Source of the DNA: Echinococcus granulosus | Taxonomy: Eukaryota > Platyhelminthes > Cestoda > Cyclophyllidea > Taeniidae | DNA length: 64,000 nucleotides | Direction of reading: 5' to 3' | NCBI RefSeq assembly: GCF_000524195.1 | Contig: NW_020170387.1 | Location: 1,462,021 to 1,526,020 of the forward strand | Part shown: positions 23,945-38,394 of the stretch, piece after piece | How positions within the stretch are numbered: position 1 is the first letter of the stretch | How the letters are laid out: the number at the start of each line of letters is the position of its first letter | Translations under genes and position numbers: made by a program | Notes under the pieces: model-generated | Told to the model about the DNA's origin: nothing | The model's database searches: none | What the model saw: only the letters and a program-made list of their open reading frames with translations

Positions 23945-26900
23945 CATAATTTGTATCAACGGCCAAAAATCGAACCCACACATATATTGTGCTAATTTTG
24001 TATGCCCAAGTAACGGCGTCACCAATAGATTTACAGAAGGATCAATTTACTTAGCCCTTTTTCTTCTTTCTTATCTAAGAGGGTAGTGCCATTTACTTTC
24101 CAGGTCAGATGGGTGACCAAATAATCATGGTAATTGTGATGACAACTTGCCATCGCTTTTCCTGGGCTTTTAAAATTCTCCCACCTCCGTTTAAGAATTA
24201 AACGCTTATTTTAGTTGGGAAAATGACTAAATTTGCGGAGAACTCAGTACCATTGTGAAGTAGGTTTCAAAACTAGCAATTTCAATTCTTAAAGAGGCGA
24301 GTACTGACACCCATCTACGATCGTGGGCCAGGAAATGAAATATTTTCCGCATTTTGCCATTGGCTAACTGCACATTGACAGAGGGATTAAGTACACAACT
24401 CATGTGAATGCATACTACACGTGGCATTTCACAACAAACACTTCCTTGAAGGTAACTTCGAAAATTAATTACAATTTTTTGAATATACTTTAAGAGCGTT
24501 TTTTAAAAAGTTTACAGAGTTGTTATTATCAAAGCGTCCGCCTTACAGCTTATAAAAAACACCTACACCAAATTTCGCTTGTGCCGGTGTCCGTTTTGAA
24601 TTGCGAAAGAAATACAAATTTGTGCAGTAAAAATATGCATGCATTTGATGGGTTTAGCTGGGATTTGTTTTTCAATGTGGATTTTGTCCTGAACACCAGA
24701 TTATAGCTTTGCAAAACAGAGATATAGATAACGGCAAATAGGCGGCATCTGTACAGGATGGCCGGGGGAGGTACAAGTTACATTAGCAGTGGTCGTGAGT
24801 AGAAACTTATACTTTGTGGTGGATAGGGTACGATACTACTGGGGTGCATTGTGGTTTGCGGAACTAATTCAGCATGCGAAATCACCAAGGAAAGACCAAA
24901 AATTAAACATAAACACTAAAGTTTTGTAACATCTTGACTCATTTGTCCTATGCAGGCATTGTCTGAGTTACGGACTTCTGAATCATAGGCTAATTCTACC
25001 GACCATATGTAATACGTTGGTTGCTTGCTTAGCTCTCAGTTTTGGTAAAGGGGTCGCTTCGGGTCTCCGCCGATATATACTTTCGCCGAGCGGGTTGGCC
25101 TCCGGGCCACACCAGTAGCCCTAAGCCCTACCGTATGTCATATATGTATGTATTCTATCCGAGTATTATGTCTTCTTTCGTCCTTAAGGAAGTGTCAATC
25201 AATCGTTAAACCAGAGTGGTAAATATTTACATTGCTATGATTAGGTTTTGACATTCCAAGCGAAATATGACGCCGAAAGTAATGCAACTTTCGGTAAGTA
25301 GACATATACATGTTTTTGGCGGTGATTTTCAAATTCAGAATCAGGGTTACAACGGAGAACCCCACAACTGTTTAGCACCTACGATAAAAGTCAGACCGCT
25401 TTACCAACTAAATAGATCTGTTAAGTAAATATAAGATTTGACATCTGGTGAATTGCTCATGGGGAGCTCAACCAAGAACCCTTCGGGGTAAAATCCGAAA
25501 AGTTGTAAATTTTACTGAATCATCACTGGTTCACGATAGATAAGTCAAAGGTACTAGCATTTCCATCTTCCTCCAAATCTACTCTGCCTATTTCTACTGC
25601 TGATAGAACCATGAAAAATCGTGCGATGTTTCGGACTTGCTGCAAGATTTATAGTTGTAAAATTGGGTGTACTTATGTGCCGAATTCACTAAAGGCTAAA
25701 AATACATAACTAAACAGCGTTGGCATTACTGTTTAAATGGCGGAGGGATGACGCTGCAGTGTCAAAATAGCTACACTTCCTCTTATGAGTGTGCACATAA
25801 GGAAAGTAATTACTTTACAAGACGTTTTGGAGAGAAATGCGTATCATCGTCGACTTGGGCTCCATCAGCTTCTAGCGTACTTGCTACTCCTCACAGCCTC
25901 GTAAGTCTCTCAAGTTAAGAAGACTAGACTTGCGGAAAAATTGTGACCTACAGAGCAGAACGGCAATTCCGTGAGTAAAAATCTCCCAAAATACCAAAAA
26001 TGTGATTCTAGCGGAAGATATCGCTACATTTTAAAAGTTTACGATATTAAAATTAGCAGTGTCAAATTATCAAACCCTCTCGAAGTCAAATTAAAGTCAA
26101 ATTCCTATAGCGTGACTTTAGAGTGTAAGTATGATAAGCCCTTTACATTTAACTGGAAATCGAGATCTTAGGCTCTGTTGCCATTTTGCATTCATTTTTT
26201 GCGCCTGTGTAACCCACAATGCTCATATTCGATTTGAAAGGCGAATTCCTACAAGTTTTAACCATCTGGGATTCAAAAGGCACTTTACCTCCATCGCACG
26301 AGCAAAAACTTTAAGTAAAATAACGAAAATATGCACCTAAGGTCACGCCTTCTTACTAGTTGTCTATAAAATTGTAAGCTCTGTGGTTAAATTTAAAATT
26401 GAGTGATATTTCTTTGCTTCGTTACCTGTTTTTAGAAAAGTTTCCCCTTCAATAATTTCTGGCAAATTCTGTGGTGACACTTTTTGCTAAAAATAAGATA
26501 ATCCACAGACATAAAAAAGACATTCTTGCAGAAGTTTGAATGTTGCACATTGCATTCGCCTTTGGATCATTTTTGCTGTCCCCGCGTCCGCTCTTGCTGT
26601 TTTTGGCGACAAGTAAGTGACTCCCGCGCAGGTAGCAGCACAAGTAAGTGTTACGGGCAGACAAACTCTTCTCGGCTAAGGTCCAGGCATAGCTTGAATT
26701 TTGTTGCCCTTCCACATCCCTTATTTTGCACCACTTGCTCATAGGCCCCAATCGTCTCATTATTTCGTTTAACAATAGGCCGAAGCCGACGATAAAGCCT
26801 ACCGACTGCTGCAAGTGGATGGTTTTTTTCATAAATGACCAGTAAAGTGCCAAGAAGTTCAAGCTTTGATGACTCTTTTCAAACGATCTGTTTCAGGAAT

Positions 26901-27078
26901 CGGAAAGTGGGGTATTCTTATTGCTAAAATATTACAGCGATTTACATTTGCATTAAAAATATGCATAAGATAATTCCTCTATACTGCTAATACAATTCCA
27001 GGTGAAAACTTTCTCAAAGCAACTTTTTACTCATTTTACACATTAGTACTGGTAGTAAAAAAGGGCTCCTTACTACAG
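23945..27078. other. Intergenic region
   Basis: No gene is recognised apart from the dispersed repeat copy near 25.1 kb. A 137-codon minus-strand frame at 26449-26862 lacks domains and has no supporting splice sites. Confidence 0.45.
25030..25205 (+). repeat. Dispersed repeat, copy 1 (plus orientation)
   Basis: This segment shares ordered blocks with the reverse complements of the copies at 38.4 and 41.8 kb: TTTTGGTAAAGGG, then TGGCCTCCGGGCCA, then a block around CCGAGTATTATGTCTTCT. Between the blocks the copies differ by many substitutions and small indels. It is probably an old short interspersed element or solo terminal fragment. Its class is unknown. Confidence 0.6.
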
Positions 27079-30000
27079 TTAGATACACTTTTGCAGCTCA
27101 TTCCGAAAGTGCTGATTGAGAAAGAAGTATAAAAAGAAGGTGAGTCCGTAGCTAATGAGAGCAATATTTGTGGTCACCATCCGGTAGACAACGTAGGTGG
27201 GGCAGTAGTGGAATGCCTCTTCACATGTGCCGAATGCCTCGAAGATGCGAATATACGAGAAGGCTTGGGGAATGGCGCCGAAGAGAAAGAGCAAAATTAC
27301 AGCAATGAGGAGGATGTTCAGCTTTCTCTGGGCATTGCGTTTCTTCTGGCGACGTTGAATTAGCTGCAAGTCCCCCACAGTGGTATCCTTTAAGGATGTT
27401 TCATCGGCACCGGTTCCCTCCGTTCCTAACGATAAGTGGTTGCTCTTTTGTTCTACCTCCGTATTCTTACCAAATTTTTTGTTGTGTTGATAGACTATGG
27501 TGATTAGAAGGACGTTAAGAATGCACAAAAAGACAAGGGGGATAATTTGGACGATGGTCATTCGGAACCATGAGTAGACGGTGTAGAACGTAGAGCGTCG
27601 AAGGGCGGTGGCGTTAGTGATGACCCGCATGGAACCGTTGGCAAACCGCTTGAACTCGATTCGGTGTATCATGAAGTAGGGAAGGTTGAAGAGGACAGAG
27701 ACGAGGGCGATGCTGATGATGAGGCGCTTAGTGTTTTGGCGCGTAGAGTATTGCCGGGCAAAGTTCCAGTGACGCATCGCTACGTAGCGCTCCAGAGCGA
27801 GGCAGACCGTTAGCCAGGCACTCATGTTCTCTGTCATATTGGTAATCGGCACCTCCGCGTACGTGGCGTAGATGTATGCGTAGATTGCCATTGTCTGCGT
27901 CACCGAGGACGATCCACGATAGCTAAATAGGAGGGAGGAGGGGGTATACAAAGAATCAAACAAATAACCAATAGCTGGAATCAAAAGCCCGATTGAGGAT
28001 AATTGGATTCGGGTTATGTAAGAGTATTAATGACTAACCCTTACCTACAATGGCGTTTAAGTCCAAATCACAAGCTGATTATATTGAACAAATTTGTTGT
28101 TTATTTAAATCTGGCATCTTCACTTAAAGTGGCACTTAAAAACTATTGTAAAATTTGTCAAACACTTAATCCGACTTTGAATGGACGAGGATGAGGCGTC
28201 GTCGCTAATACCCATTCAAAAACTATTTTTCTCTCGATTTACTATCAAAATTCTTATGTAAAAGCTCAGGTTTCAGAGACTCCGAAGTTATAAATTCGAG
28301 ATCGAAAACGAGCACTAGGGGAGTTATAGAGAAAATGGAATGAGTAGTTAGGTATGGTATCTGTCCCGCAATTCACCAGTCGTGCCAATGTGAAGTGCAT
28401 TGCATGACGCTGTAGGAGCTTGCGACATTCAAACACCTCTCAGGTAATCAAACCTGCCACACTCCAAAAGCCCTACTGGGTTATTTTGAGTAGGTGAAAA
28501 AACCACAAAACCATCTTATCTCATCTATGGCATTTAGCATGCACCATGGAAAATTCACTAGTTTCTTGTAGAGGATTTTTTTATCATAAATTTTGAATGA
28601 ATATTAAGTCGGATTTGCAGCCTACGGTGTAGGTTTGTGTCAAAGAGGGAATTATTACCTCGTTATTGGGACAGTTTTAAGCTTTGTTAACTTTGAAATA
28701 CATCGGAGAATTTGCATCGCTTTGCGGCCAAAAGTAAGTAAGTACGGACCAGCAACTACAAAGCTCTTAATCACTTTTAAGTGCATGGTAAAGCACCGGA
28801 TCCATGATGGATCTGATTCAGTGTAATTTGGCATGGCATTTTTGAGGTTTGCAAAACCTTTAGTAGAACAAATAACGGAAAATATAGCCACATTTCTATT
28901 TAAAAGGGATAAAAAAGTATGAGTTTGTATATAGAAGTTGGTAGCTGTCCCAATGCATTTAGCAACGTGTACAAACGTTGATGGGTTCATTTAGTAGGTA
29001 ATAAGGCATATACCACCGAAGATACAATGGAGATATCAGAGAATGGAAGAAATATGTGAGGGACAAACAGTCCGCAAGAATGTAAATACGTATGCTGGTG
29101 GGAAATATTAGGTAGAAAAAAATTCCACTTTTGGAAAAAGCTGAAGAGAAGGAAAAACCTAACCACAAAAGCACATTATTGAAAAGGGTTTCGAGATTTC
29201 ATTATAATTAACTTTTTAAAATAAGCTGCAAGCCATCTTTTGCTTATGTTAAAAAAGGAATTCCAGCCTTGGGCAGAATTTACTTTATTGTTGTGATGAC
29301 TTGAAAACAAAACATTTTTTCCAGTGAATCTCTGACTATTTGGAAAGAGAGTGCCGAGAATTATTCAAAAAAAAATTTTGGAATACATAAATGCTTGACG
29401 CACTTTAACGTCGGATGTCTCCACTTATTTGTTTGATGATGTTGCCAGTAAAAACGTTTATTTAAAAACGACTTTTGCTGTAGGAAAGCATAATTAAAAT
29501 TTCCCTATATTGTAGTATCATTCAAATATTTAATGGCACTTATTGATTTGTGAAAGAATGAGTTGTGCATTCGTGAGCCTTGCTTATCGCTCCGATTTCA
29601 GTGTAGATTCCTGAAAACTTGTAATCAGCATGATAAAGCAAAATTATGATCAAAGGAGAAGTTAAAGGGTTGGGTGCTTCTAGTAATGGAGAACCAGTGC
29701 ATTTGGATCTTAGCAGTTTGAGACGGATGATGAACAATTTAATGAATGATATGCACGGGAAGCCTTGACGCCGAGGCCTTTGGCAGTTTTTGCATTTGCC
29801 CTCACAGCTGTCGCGCTGCTGGGCTGTTAACAGTCTGCTTTCACTAGTCGGTGCTCCCTCGTGAGCATAGAACTCTAGCCTTGGTAAGATCAATTTCAAG
29901 GCTTGGTCCCATCATTTCCCGACAAGAGCCGCATTGTTGATAGGGTGGCTACTTTCACAGGTACTACTCTGCAGTTTTGGGGAGGAAAAGTTCCACCTTG

Positions 30001-30682
30001 TGGCCGCCGCATCCATAAAGTAGATTCCCTACCAACCCCCATGAGTTAATAACCATATTCTTCCCGTAAGTGGGGAAACCAATATCACGAGCACCTTAAA
30101 CACAAGGTACGGAAGCATATCATTTTCCTGGCTGCTGGAGGGAACAATCTGGTCTGTGATCGCTGTATTGATCTAAGAAACTTCATGGAGGGAACTCCCT
30201 CTCAACTACAGTAAAATTGCCTATAACTGCGACTGACCGAGGTAAATAAGGCATTTAATCTTATGGGTAATGCTTGAAAAGAGGTAAATAATTATTTCAC
30301 CAGCGCCCTACCAACGCAGTAGAGAAAAATGTTCAAATATTCACCCTTTATAATAGTTGGATTAAAATGCTAGGGTTTTTGAAAAGAAAAAGATGAAGAG
30401 TAGGGCGAGAGCTTACTAGGTGAGACCCTGAGGAATGCGTAGTCCGAGGGTAATGGCATCAGCAATGGATAGAGCGAGAACAAGCATGTAGGCGGGTGTG
30501 GAGCAGAAGGTCTTACGCTGGAAGACATAAATGTTGATGATGTTGAGGATGAAGCCGATTAGGCAGATGCAGGGCTGCACGTAGACATAGCCTATGGCTG
30601 AGATTCGCAGGCCTTGCTGCACATCGGCGCGCTGTAGGTAGGCCCTCAGGGCAGCCTCACCGCCTCTCGAAGTGCCTGCCAT
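27079..30682 (-). CDS. Rhodopsin-class G protein-coupled receptor, FMRFamide-receptor-like (2 exons)
   Basis: This is a seven-helix plasma membrane receptor, probably for a neuropeptide. Exons: 30417-30682 and 27079-27922, joined in phase (TA plus C) across a 2494-base intron, giving 369 residues from the ATG at 30682. TM1 (about 30-53) has N47. TM2 (about 62-85) has D75 in LSIAD. TM3 ends in ERY at 133-135, the usual DRY position. TM4 to TM7 follow, with a long serine/threonine-rich third cytoplasmic loop. TM6 reads LFGAIPQAF, with no tryptophan in the CWxP motif. TM7 has YGLTFFLYFF instead of NPxxY, followed by NQHFRNEL. No cysteine is visible at the start of TM3 or in extracellular loop 2, so the usual disulfide is absent. 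The open frame continues upstream of the chosen start, and 5' exons may be missing (see 32243-32385). The ligand cannot be told from sequence. Confidence 0.88.
27923..30416 (-). other. Long intron of the GPCR gene
   Basis: The donor is GTAAGC after codon 88 and the acceptor is TTTAG before the exon at 27922. A 119-codon same-strand frame at 29540-29899 lies inside. It has a cysteine-rich stretch but no recognised family and is not needed by the receptor model. Confidence 0.7.
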
Positions 30683-32242
30683 ACCTCCTACAATGCTGCA
30701 AGCGGCAAAGCATGAATGCATTACACTTGACCTAACACGACTTTTCCTACCCATCTCTAACCCAGAATACCGCAGACCAGGTATTGGTATCATGGTGTAA
30801 CTGGTGTGGAGGCAATGTATGCAAGACGTATTTTTGATATGCAAGTAACAATGCCGAAATTAAAAAGGCTCAGTTATTCACTAATATTCATCATGCATTA
30901 GACTGAAAATTTTTGTTTACCTCGCTGGTGGTCTCTTAATTAGTTATCTAGACAACGATTGCTGCATCAAAAGACTTGCGCTGCATTGCTCTCCATTTTG
31001 CAACTTAAAAATGTGATTAGGAGTAAAGTGAGTGTTCGTGTACTCAATATTTTAACGGCCGTCGCGCCACTACTTTCCAATTTTATCATTTTTAACATCT
31101 GCCTAATGGGGTAATGCTCTGTCTGGCGTGGAGAGAGCTGATGAATTCTGTAACCCAACTGCTTAACCACGTGTCGCCAAAATCGCTTCGATTCACTGCA
31201 AATACGAGACAGTTTTGCTTTTTATTGGTAGCAAACTTGAATTGTACGCACCATGGATTGGATCAGAAAGTCCTGACTCGAAAAGAATTAAAACAGTACT
31301 TAAACCAAAGTAATAATTAATTATTATGACTAAATCATCCGCTGATAGAAAACTTGATCTCCACAGAATCAGTGCATTAAGATATCAACGCTATGTGAGA
31401 ACGGTGAAACACGGAAACGAATGATGATAAGCTGTCAACAGAACGCACACGAACAAAGCAACAAGCACCGGGCCCTTCGAAACGGTGTTTGAATGGTAGC
31501 ATTCATCTTCATTCAGGAAAAAAATTACTTGATGGATAAGTTGTATTCTTGAGCTGCTGTTGCATACAGTAAAGTGAGGGTTTATTGACAAGACATCTCA
31601 AAAATTGAGATTTGTCCCTAAGGCAACTAGTAGTGCTATAGGGTTGCTGACTTACTATGCATTCTGCCTTATTTTGAAGAATGCTTAACCCAAATTCATG
31701 GTCTCTTGCGCGAGGAAAGTGGAGGATGCTTATTTCATTTTACTGTTTCAGGTCTCCGGTGATTTTTAATGCCAGCAAATACATTAAATTCCCCTGAAAG
31801 ATCTTGCCGTAGGTGCAATGGTGGAAACATGCCTGAAGCCTTTGTTTAGCTCACCAAGTATCAACACTGCTTCCAAATACGTATAAAGCCAGCCGAAATC
31901 GAAAAAAATGCATCCACCCGATATTCATTTTTAATTTCGGTGATTCCCCTAATAAGTCATTTTGGGGTAGTCATCTCTGCAATATTGCCATTCATGCGGT
32001 CTTCTCTCCCACCCACCGCCCTCCTCTAAGTAAGCAGAACAAAATGAAGTCCGGAATCCCACTACGCACTTGATGTTAGTATTCACGTGCCAATCTCCGG
32101 AGTCCTTTCTTTAGGTGCAACATCACTATTGCACGTTTACGACAAATATATATGACCCAATAACTTAGCGTTTTGCCATTCGAAAACAACCATAATCAAG
32201 GAGCGGTAGGATTCAGACATGCAAGATGGTAACAATGCTTAC

Positions 32243-32385
32243 TTTTTCTATAATATAAGGTAGAAAAGGCATCGCGGCTAAGAATTGCCTCCATTTGCTG
32301 GCGAATACAGGAGTCTACCATACGATCATCTGCAAAACCATCGGCCTGGCGATAGGTGAAGTTGTAAGTAAAGGCCAAGGCAGCA
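32243..32385 (-). other. Candidate coding exon, possibly 5' part of the GPCR gene
   Basis: An AG acceptor precedes 32385 and a good GTAAGC donor follows 32243. The open frame between them gives 47 residues, including FTYNFTYRQADG and CIRQQMEAILSRD. It contains an N-glycosylation site (NFT), as expected in a receptor's extracellular N-terminus. The donor phase (one base) fits an acceptor at 30688-30689 just upstream of the receptor start codon. The composition looks coding, but no homologue is recognised and the link is inference. Confidence 0.3.
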
Positions 32386-35300
32386 CTGGATCACTTAGAG
32401 TGAGTGGTTTCGAATAGGTATCCTACGCCAAAGGTGATTTATGCACTTAGGACATCTATGACAGCAAATATGCTTCCACTTTACAGACTGAGAAATTAGC
32501 TAGTTAGTTTAGGAAAATTTGAGAATTTGAAATTTAGTGTAAGATTCACTTTTTATTTTTAACTTACTTTTATTCATTCTGATGATAAGTGGAACTGCAG
32601 CAAATAATCACTGCAATTTCAGTACTTTAGGGACATCTTGCTTCCAGTGCGAAGGAGTTAAAATTAATGCCTATACGTGTTGTGTTGTTTTAATAATAAT
32701 TGGCGGATTAAAAAAGGAAATTGTATTCGCCAAATTTAGAAAATGTGTTTTGTACGAAAAAATTGGCAAAAACTATCGCATTGTGAGTGCAAAATGAAAA
32801 GACTGCATTTTTTGATCGGTGGCAAATGAAGTAATGTTACAGACACACTTTGTAACGGTTTTAAAATGCCAAGTCTCTTCGGGTTGTTTGTCAAAAAAGT
32901 TGTCCACCAACTTACCATTAATGTATGACATAGTTCTTTAAATTGTTCAAGAATGTGAGTCTGCGTGGAGGGCGTTTGAGCGGCTCATGCATCAACAGCC
33001 AATCAGTGCTCCCTACTGCCTGCTCAGGCCAATGAAGACTTGGTCAAAGCAGACACCCACCTTTTTAACTACTGCAAATACTGCGCCTAGCGATAATACC
33101 CCTTATGCAAATTCTTCAGAAAACTGTCCATTTAACAGCACACTTTTATCCCATTTCCGAGAATCAGTGCATTGCGAAAAATGCAATTTCTTCCGCGGAA
33201 GGTCGCACATTTTGTTGCCGTTTGATTGGTGCCACATGAAATAAATTTTGTTGAGTTAGAAGAAGGTCGTTTAGGTATGCCGATGTATTATCAAAATTTT
33301 GATAGCTAGTTCAAACTAGTTCGCTGTTATAAATATTACCACAGGGCTAGCATTCCAAACCGCAACTTAGATCATGCAAATTTTCAGTGTGCCTGACAAT
33401 CAATGACGGCGACGTGTTTTGCCAGACAAATCGCTTGCCTCCGACAGGCCAGAGAAGAGTGTATTGCCGAAATCTAAATATTTAGCACGAAAGTATACTC
33501 AAAAATCCATTTCATACCCCAACTTCAATCACGATATTTACCTTCACCAAGATTAATGTGTGGTTTCGCCATTTTAGGACTGATAAAAATCACAGCTGTT
33601 CTCTACAAAGGTAAAAACAACTTGTTTCGGATAAGGCAAGGCTAGTCTAAAAAGTACGAATTTTATGTGATAGAAGCTAGATTTTAAGGCACCATCAAGA
33701 ATTTGTGTGTAAACTAAGGACACGCTTGAAGCAAATCAAGTTCTGCGGCATAGGAAGTGTCCTTTTTATGCATAAAAATAACCAGCTCAGAGCTAAATCA
33801 AAGCGCTGTAGATTTATTAGTATTTAAAGCTAGCCTACAATTATCGGAGTTCACTTTACTTACTTTACAATCATTGTTTTATGATTTTATTTACGGCCGA
33901 ATTTTCAGTTTTACAATGCCCGAGGGAATGGCTATTAATTTTGGTTAAAGTCCATTTTAGTATCAACCCCAAACTACTCACAAGTGTTAAAATATTAATT
34001 TCAATGTTCCATTTGGCAATATAGACTGCTTACTGTTTCGCACTTTGCTCGTCATCTCGACGGCAGTGTGTTTAATGAACAGCGGTTCCACAGAGACATG
34101 GCAAGACCTGACATGGAGCACATAATTATTTTGCCTGAGGTAAACCGGTAAAGATGCATTAAACGGCATTTGCTGTATGCATGTAGGGGAAAGGTATCAA
34201 GTGACTTGAACAGCGAGTGGAAGTGTTTTGCATGCGTGTCCACCTAAAAGTCAGCGCTCGCACTTCTGTGACTCGGTGAAGCCGTAATTACAGCAATTAA
34301 CTGCGCATGTGTGCCCGCTGCTGAACGGTATCCCTGATGCTAAATTAAGTTTCATGTACGCTCCAAACCTAACCGACAGTAATTTTCCACTCGGTGCCTG
34401 AGCAGAGTAATTAAGTTTTCAATCTTCGGTCCCGTGGATTGCCGTAAGAATTAGCGAGAATATGCAAAATCTTTTCGACTAAATTGAAGTGTAAAAGAAC
34501 ATGGATGACTGCTGCACAAAATGGTTCAATTGAGGCCTCAATGAGCCATGTACTTCACTATGGCGTTGCCCAAATACATCCCTTGAGCGATGAAATTCAA
34601 ATCGTTGCACACCCACAGATTCGCCTAAATTATTCACTTAAACAAGCGCTTAAATGATGCCATGTGTAACATACTGAATTAAATGCCTAACTTTAAAAGC
34701 GACGTTATTTTGGATTGAGATATGTTGGGCACCACAATGGAAACATTTCGACTTTTCCCACGGTTAATGATGTCCCCATTCCATCTGAATGAGAGGTATG
34801 CCCACGAATCGTCTGATCCCACACTGGCAAGTTAAAATTTGCATGCCGATAGAGGCTGGGTCGGCTGTGGAGTATCCAATCAACTTTGGGGTCAAATTTG
34901 GCGGATGAGTGTGAAAACTAGCCTCACCTTGTACACATGTATAAATGGCACATGTGTTTTTTGAAATGAGACGATTTGTTAAATCAGTTCCGATATTTGA
35001 GTAGACGTTCAAAATAGGGATGATAAATGAGGACGCATTTCCCGTTATTTTTTTGCAGAATTGTCAGTTGGTTTTTTTTCATTGTATGAGATTCTGTGTG
35101 CAGTTGTTTAATTAATACAAAGGTTTTGTGGATGTCTGCAAATTAACAATAGCAAACGTGGATTTCTTTGTTAATTTATTCGACAAATGGGGGCCATTAG
35201 CAACTCTATAGAAAGGGCAGACCCTTGTTGTGGAATAAGTTCATTTAAACTACTATGCTAAGGATGTACGAATAGGAATCACGAAAATGATCATTCGACA

Positions 35301-38300
35301 GAAGATGGCTTTATTTCCCAGAGACATAGCATACTTACAAAACCACTGTTCAAATTTAAACACCCGCATAAAATCCCATACCAGCGAAAATCCAGGAGTT
35401 AACTCAAATAAATTGGCTTAACTGCTCCAAATTCTTTCGACATTTTCATTTTTCCATATAACTGTGTGATGCGAATATATCTGCTGTATTAGCAGATCTA
35501 CATTCTAGCTGAGCCTTTCCTGCAAAATTAAATAAACTGAAACACAAGCCAACATGTGTGAATTGTCACGAATGTTGGAGCAGTTTATTTTCTTTCAAAG
35601 AGGCACGCACGACGGTAGGGTGTGTCACTGGTATTTAATGCGTTCGTGATCATCGTATAATTTTCTAGTAATGGCTAAAAGGAAAGCGAGCTAAGAAGTT
35701 TCACGTCTGCAAGTAAATACGAAGGCAAATATCAGACGCAAGTACTGGCCAGTAACTAGCGCAAATTTGCTCCTCCACTGTGGCTCAAAATCGTATAGAG
35801 TGGGGAGAAACAAATTATTTCATTTACTGCTTATTATGAAACGGGACGGTTTCCAAACTCCGTAAATGTGATCGTCGATGCAAGAAATCCATTTAACCAC
35901 AACTTTAAAAGTCGTAGTAAAACGACTGCCTCGATATGCCTTCATAGGGCAGTCTCTACACACTCCGATTGACATTCCGTTGCAAAGTAAATGGGTATGA
36001 AATGTCTTCGTTCGAAACCTCAATATTTGTCCATAAATTAGTAGCTATTAGCCAATTTACCAATAAAAACTAAAAGTAAATTTCAAAAATTGGAATCTTG
36101 AAAAAGGAAAGCACCCCTCAGAATGAGTTATGAGGGAGGTGGAATTAATTTTGATAGCACAAGAGCTTGGGAATGACTAGTGTCTGGTAAAACTCTAATA
36201 GGTACAAATGATGCAATACTTGCGTGATTTTAATGTTCCTTTCAGAGAGGAAGCAGGGATACGAATCGAACTTCGTGACAGTCGAAGTTGAATCAACCTG
36301 GGTGTTCTAAGAGTATGAGGACGAAGGAAGAAGAGATCTACGCGCCTTTTCCTACAATAACATCACGAAAAACAAATGAAACAAAGTAATATCACCATCC
36401 TCACATGAGTTTTATATATTTTTATAAAAATAGTAATAAAAGGGCACTTTCTTGCGGTGCAATCTATGTAGAAATCCTTCGTCTTCTTTTGTATGACTTA
36501 GTGCAGGAGATTATTTACTTATGTGAAGCATTCTGCTACATACCTTTTACAATGGTCAAAAATCCGCTGTAAGTTAAGGTGTTAATTACAAATTCTTCTT
36601 AAAACGACTTATTAGTGTGTACTTTTGAGGAAATCTTTTACAAAATGCTACGACCAAGTTCTCAACTGTTGGGATTTGATATTTTGTTTAACTGCACGGA
36701 CACCTCGGTCTTCGGGCCACGCCAAAAGCTTCTTAGCGCTTCTGAACGTCAGTAATGCTACAAATTCCGAGAGGACTCGGGTGATGCGTAAATTTTCAAT
36801 TTAAAATATGCTAATAACGAGTATTTTCTACATGAACCTAAAGAAATATTTCTCACACTGATTATTCTATTAAATTGAACAATAATTATGGAGACTTTGG
36901 GCAAAGTCGATTTTTACCGAGTCTTCCTAACTTATACGACTTCATTAATGGGATTCGTTAAAAGGCCTAGTTTCCATGTCATGCAAATTGTGAGGAAAAT
37001 TAAAATCCAACGTAAATGATTAACCCCAATTTTTTGCCACCTGGGACTGGTGCTGATAGCGCTAAGTAAACAAAGTAGCGGAATCCACTTTGTTTTTCAT
37101 ACAAGCTTCCGGGATTCCGGTGATGTTAAATTTAAATCTTTTTTGAATAAATTTCATAATATTTAACCATTTTAACGTCCCAGAACTCGTACTTTAGCCT
37201 CACCTTTATGCTACTAAGATCGCCTACAAAGCGCAGGAGGAATGAGTTTTAAATTCGAAGAAAAATATCAGGAAACATTGCAAAAAAATTATGCAGCCAT
37301 TCAAGGCTCTTTTATTTATGCACGTTGAGGTATTTTTAAGTGACTCATTCATTTAAATCCCAAACGTTACATTGTACACATTTATTAAAATGAAACTCAA
37401 TGCAGACGGGAATTCACCCGAATCCACTGATGTGATCTCCATTGCAACAAGTGAATAGAAGAAAAAAAACGCAAACATTTTTTAAAGTGACGCTACTAAA
37501 TAAACTGCGATTAATCGGGAAATTAAGCTATGGGAAAGTTTTACAACCGCCACAAGAATGCATCTTAGTCTTTGAATAGTTGGCTTCAAAGTATTGGATT
37601 TCAGCAATCCAGTTCTTACCAGGCGAACTCGGCAATTTTATGCTGTACGCACTCGTGTGACGTGAACCCACGGTGCGTCATACATAGAGGGAAGTTCCCT
37701 TTCCAAAATTCTGATTTCTCATGCAATAAGAACGTGTTTGCACTGACTACAAGTTGTTGCATTATTGGCATAGATTTTACCAAAATTAGTTGCAGACGTT
37801 TTTGCGGCCGACACTGACAAGGAACTCGGGTGCATAGATAGCTAGAAACCCTTGGACAAGCGTAGTGAACAAAATGATGTTTTTGTCAGATTATTAAATA
37901 AAGGAGAGGCTATGCTTATTTTAATTATCGTAACCTGATAAAAATGAGCTGTATGTCAGAAGTTAACCTCCTGACAGTTGCCTAATCAACGAAATCAGCC
38001 TGCCAGATAGGCGAAAAATGAGAAAAGGACGGTCTAAATGCAAATAAAAGGCAAAATAATCAAACAGCTGATAAGAATTTTCTTTATTAGCCAAATAACT
38101 ATGCCGTGGTTCCTTCTGCGATGGATGATTTCGGCTAAATAATCTTTTTTGCGCACTTGCAATGGACAGCAAAAAATAACCACTTTGATTTGCCAATCAG
38201 CTCATTAAAAGCACAGCAGCGGACTAAACATTTTGCATTATACATACCATTTTTTGCGGATACAAATTTACTTTTTTAGCGGTAATCCTAAAACATTCCC

Positions 38301-38394
38301 CAGTTTTTAGCAAATAACGTATCAAACTTTTCAAATTAAGGCACAAAAGCATGAGTAACTTCCGAGGCTATAAGTTACTGAATGGGCTGCCATA

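Noticed and set aside
26449..26862. 137-codon minus-strand frame
   Set aside because: Composition looks random, there is no domain, and it belongs to neither neighbouring gene model.
29540..29899. 119-codon minus-strand frame with a cysteine-rich stretch inside the GPCR intron
   Set aside because: The two receptor exons already join in phase without it, and no family was recognised. A repeat-derived frame is more likely.
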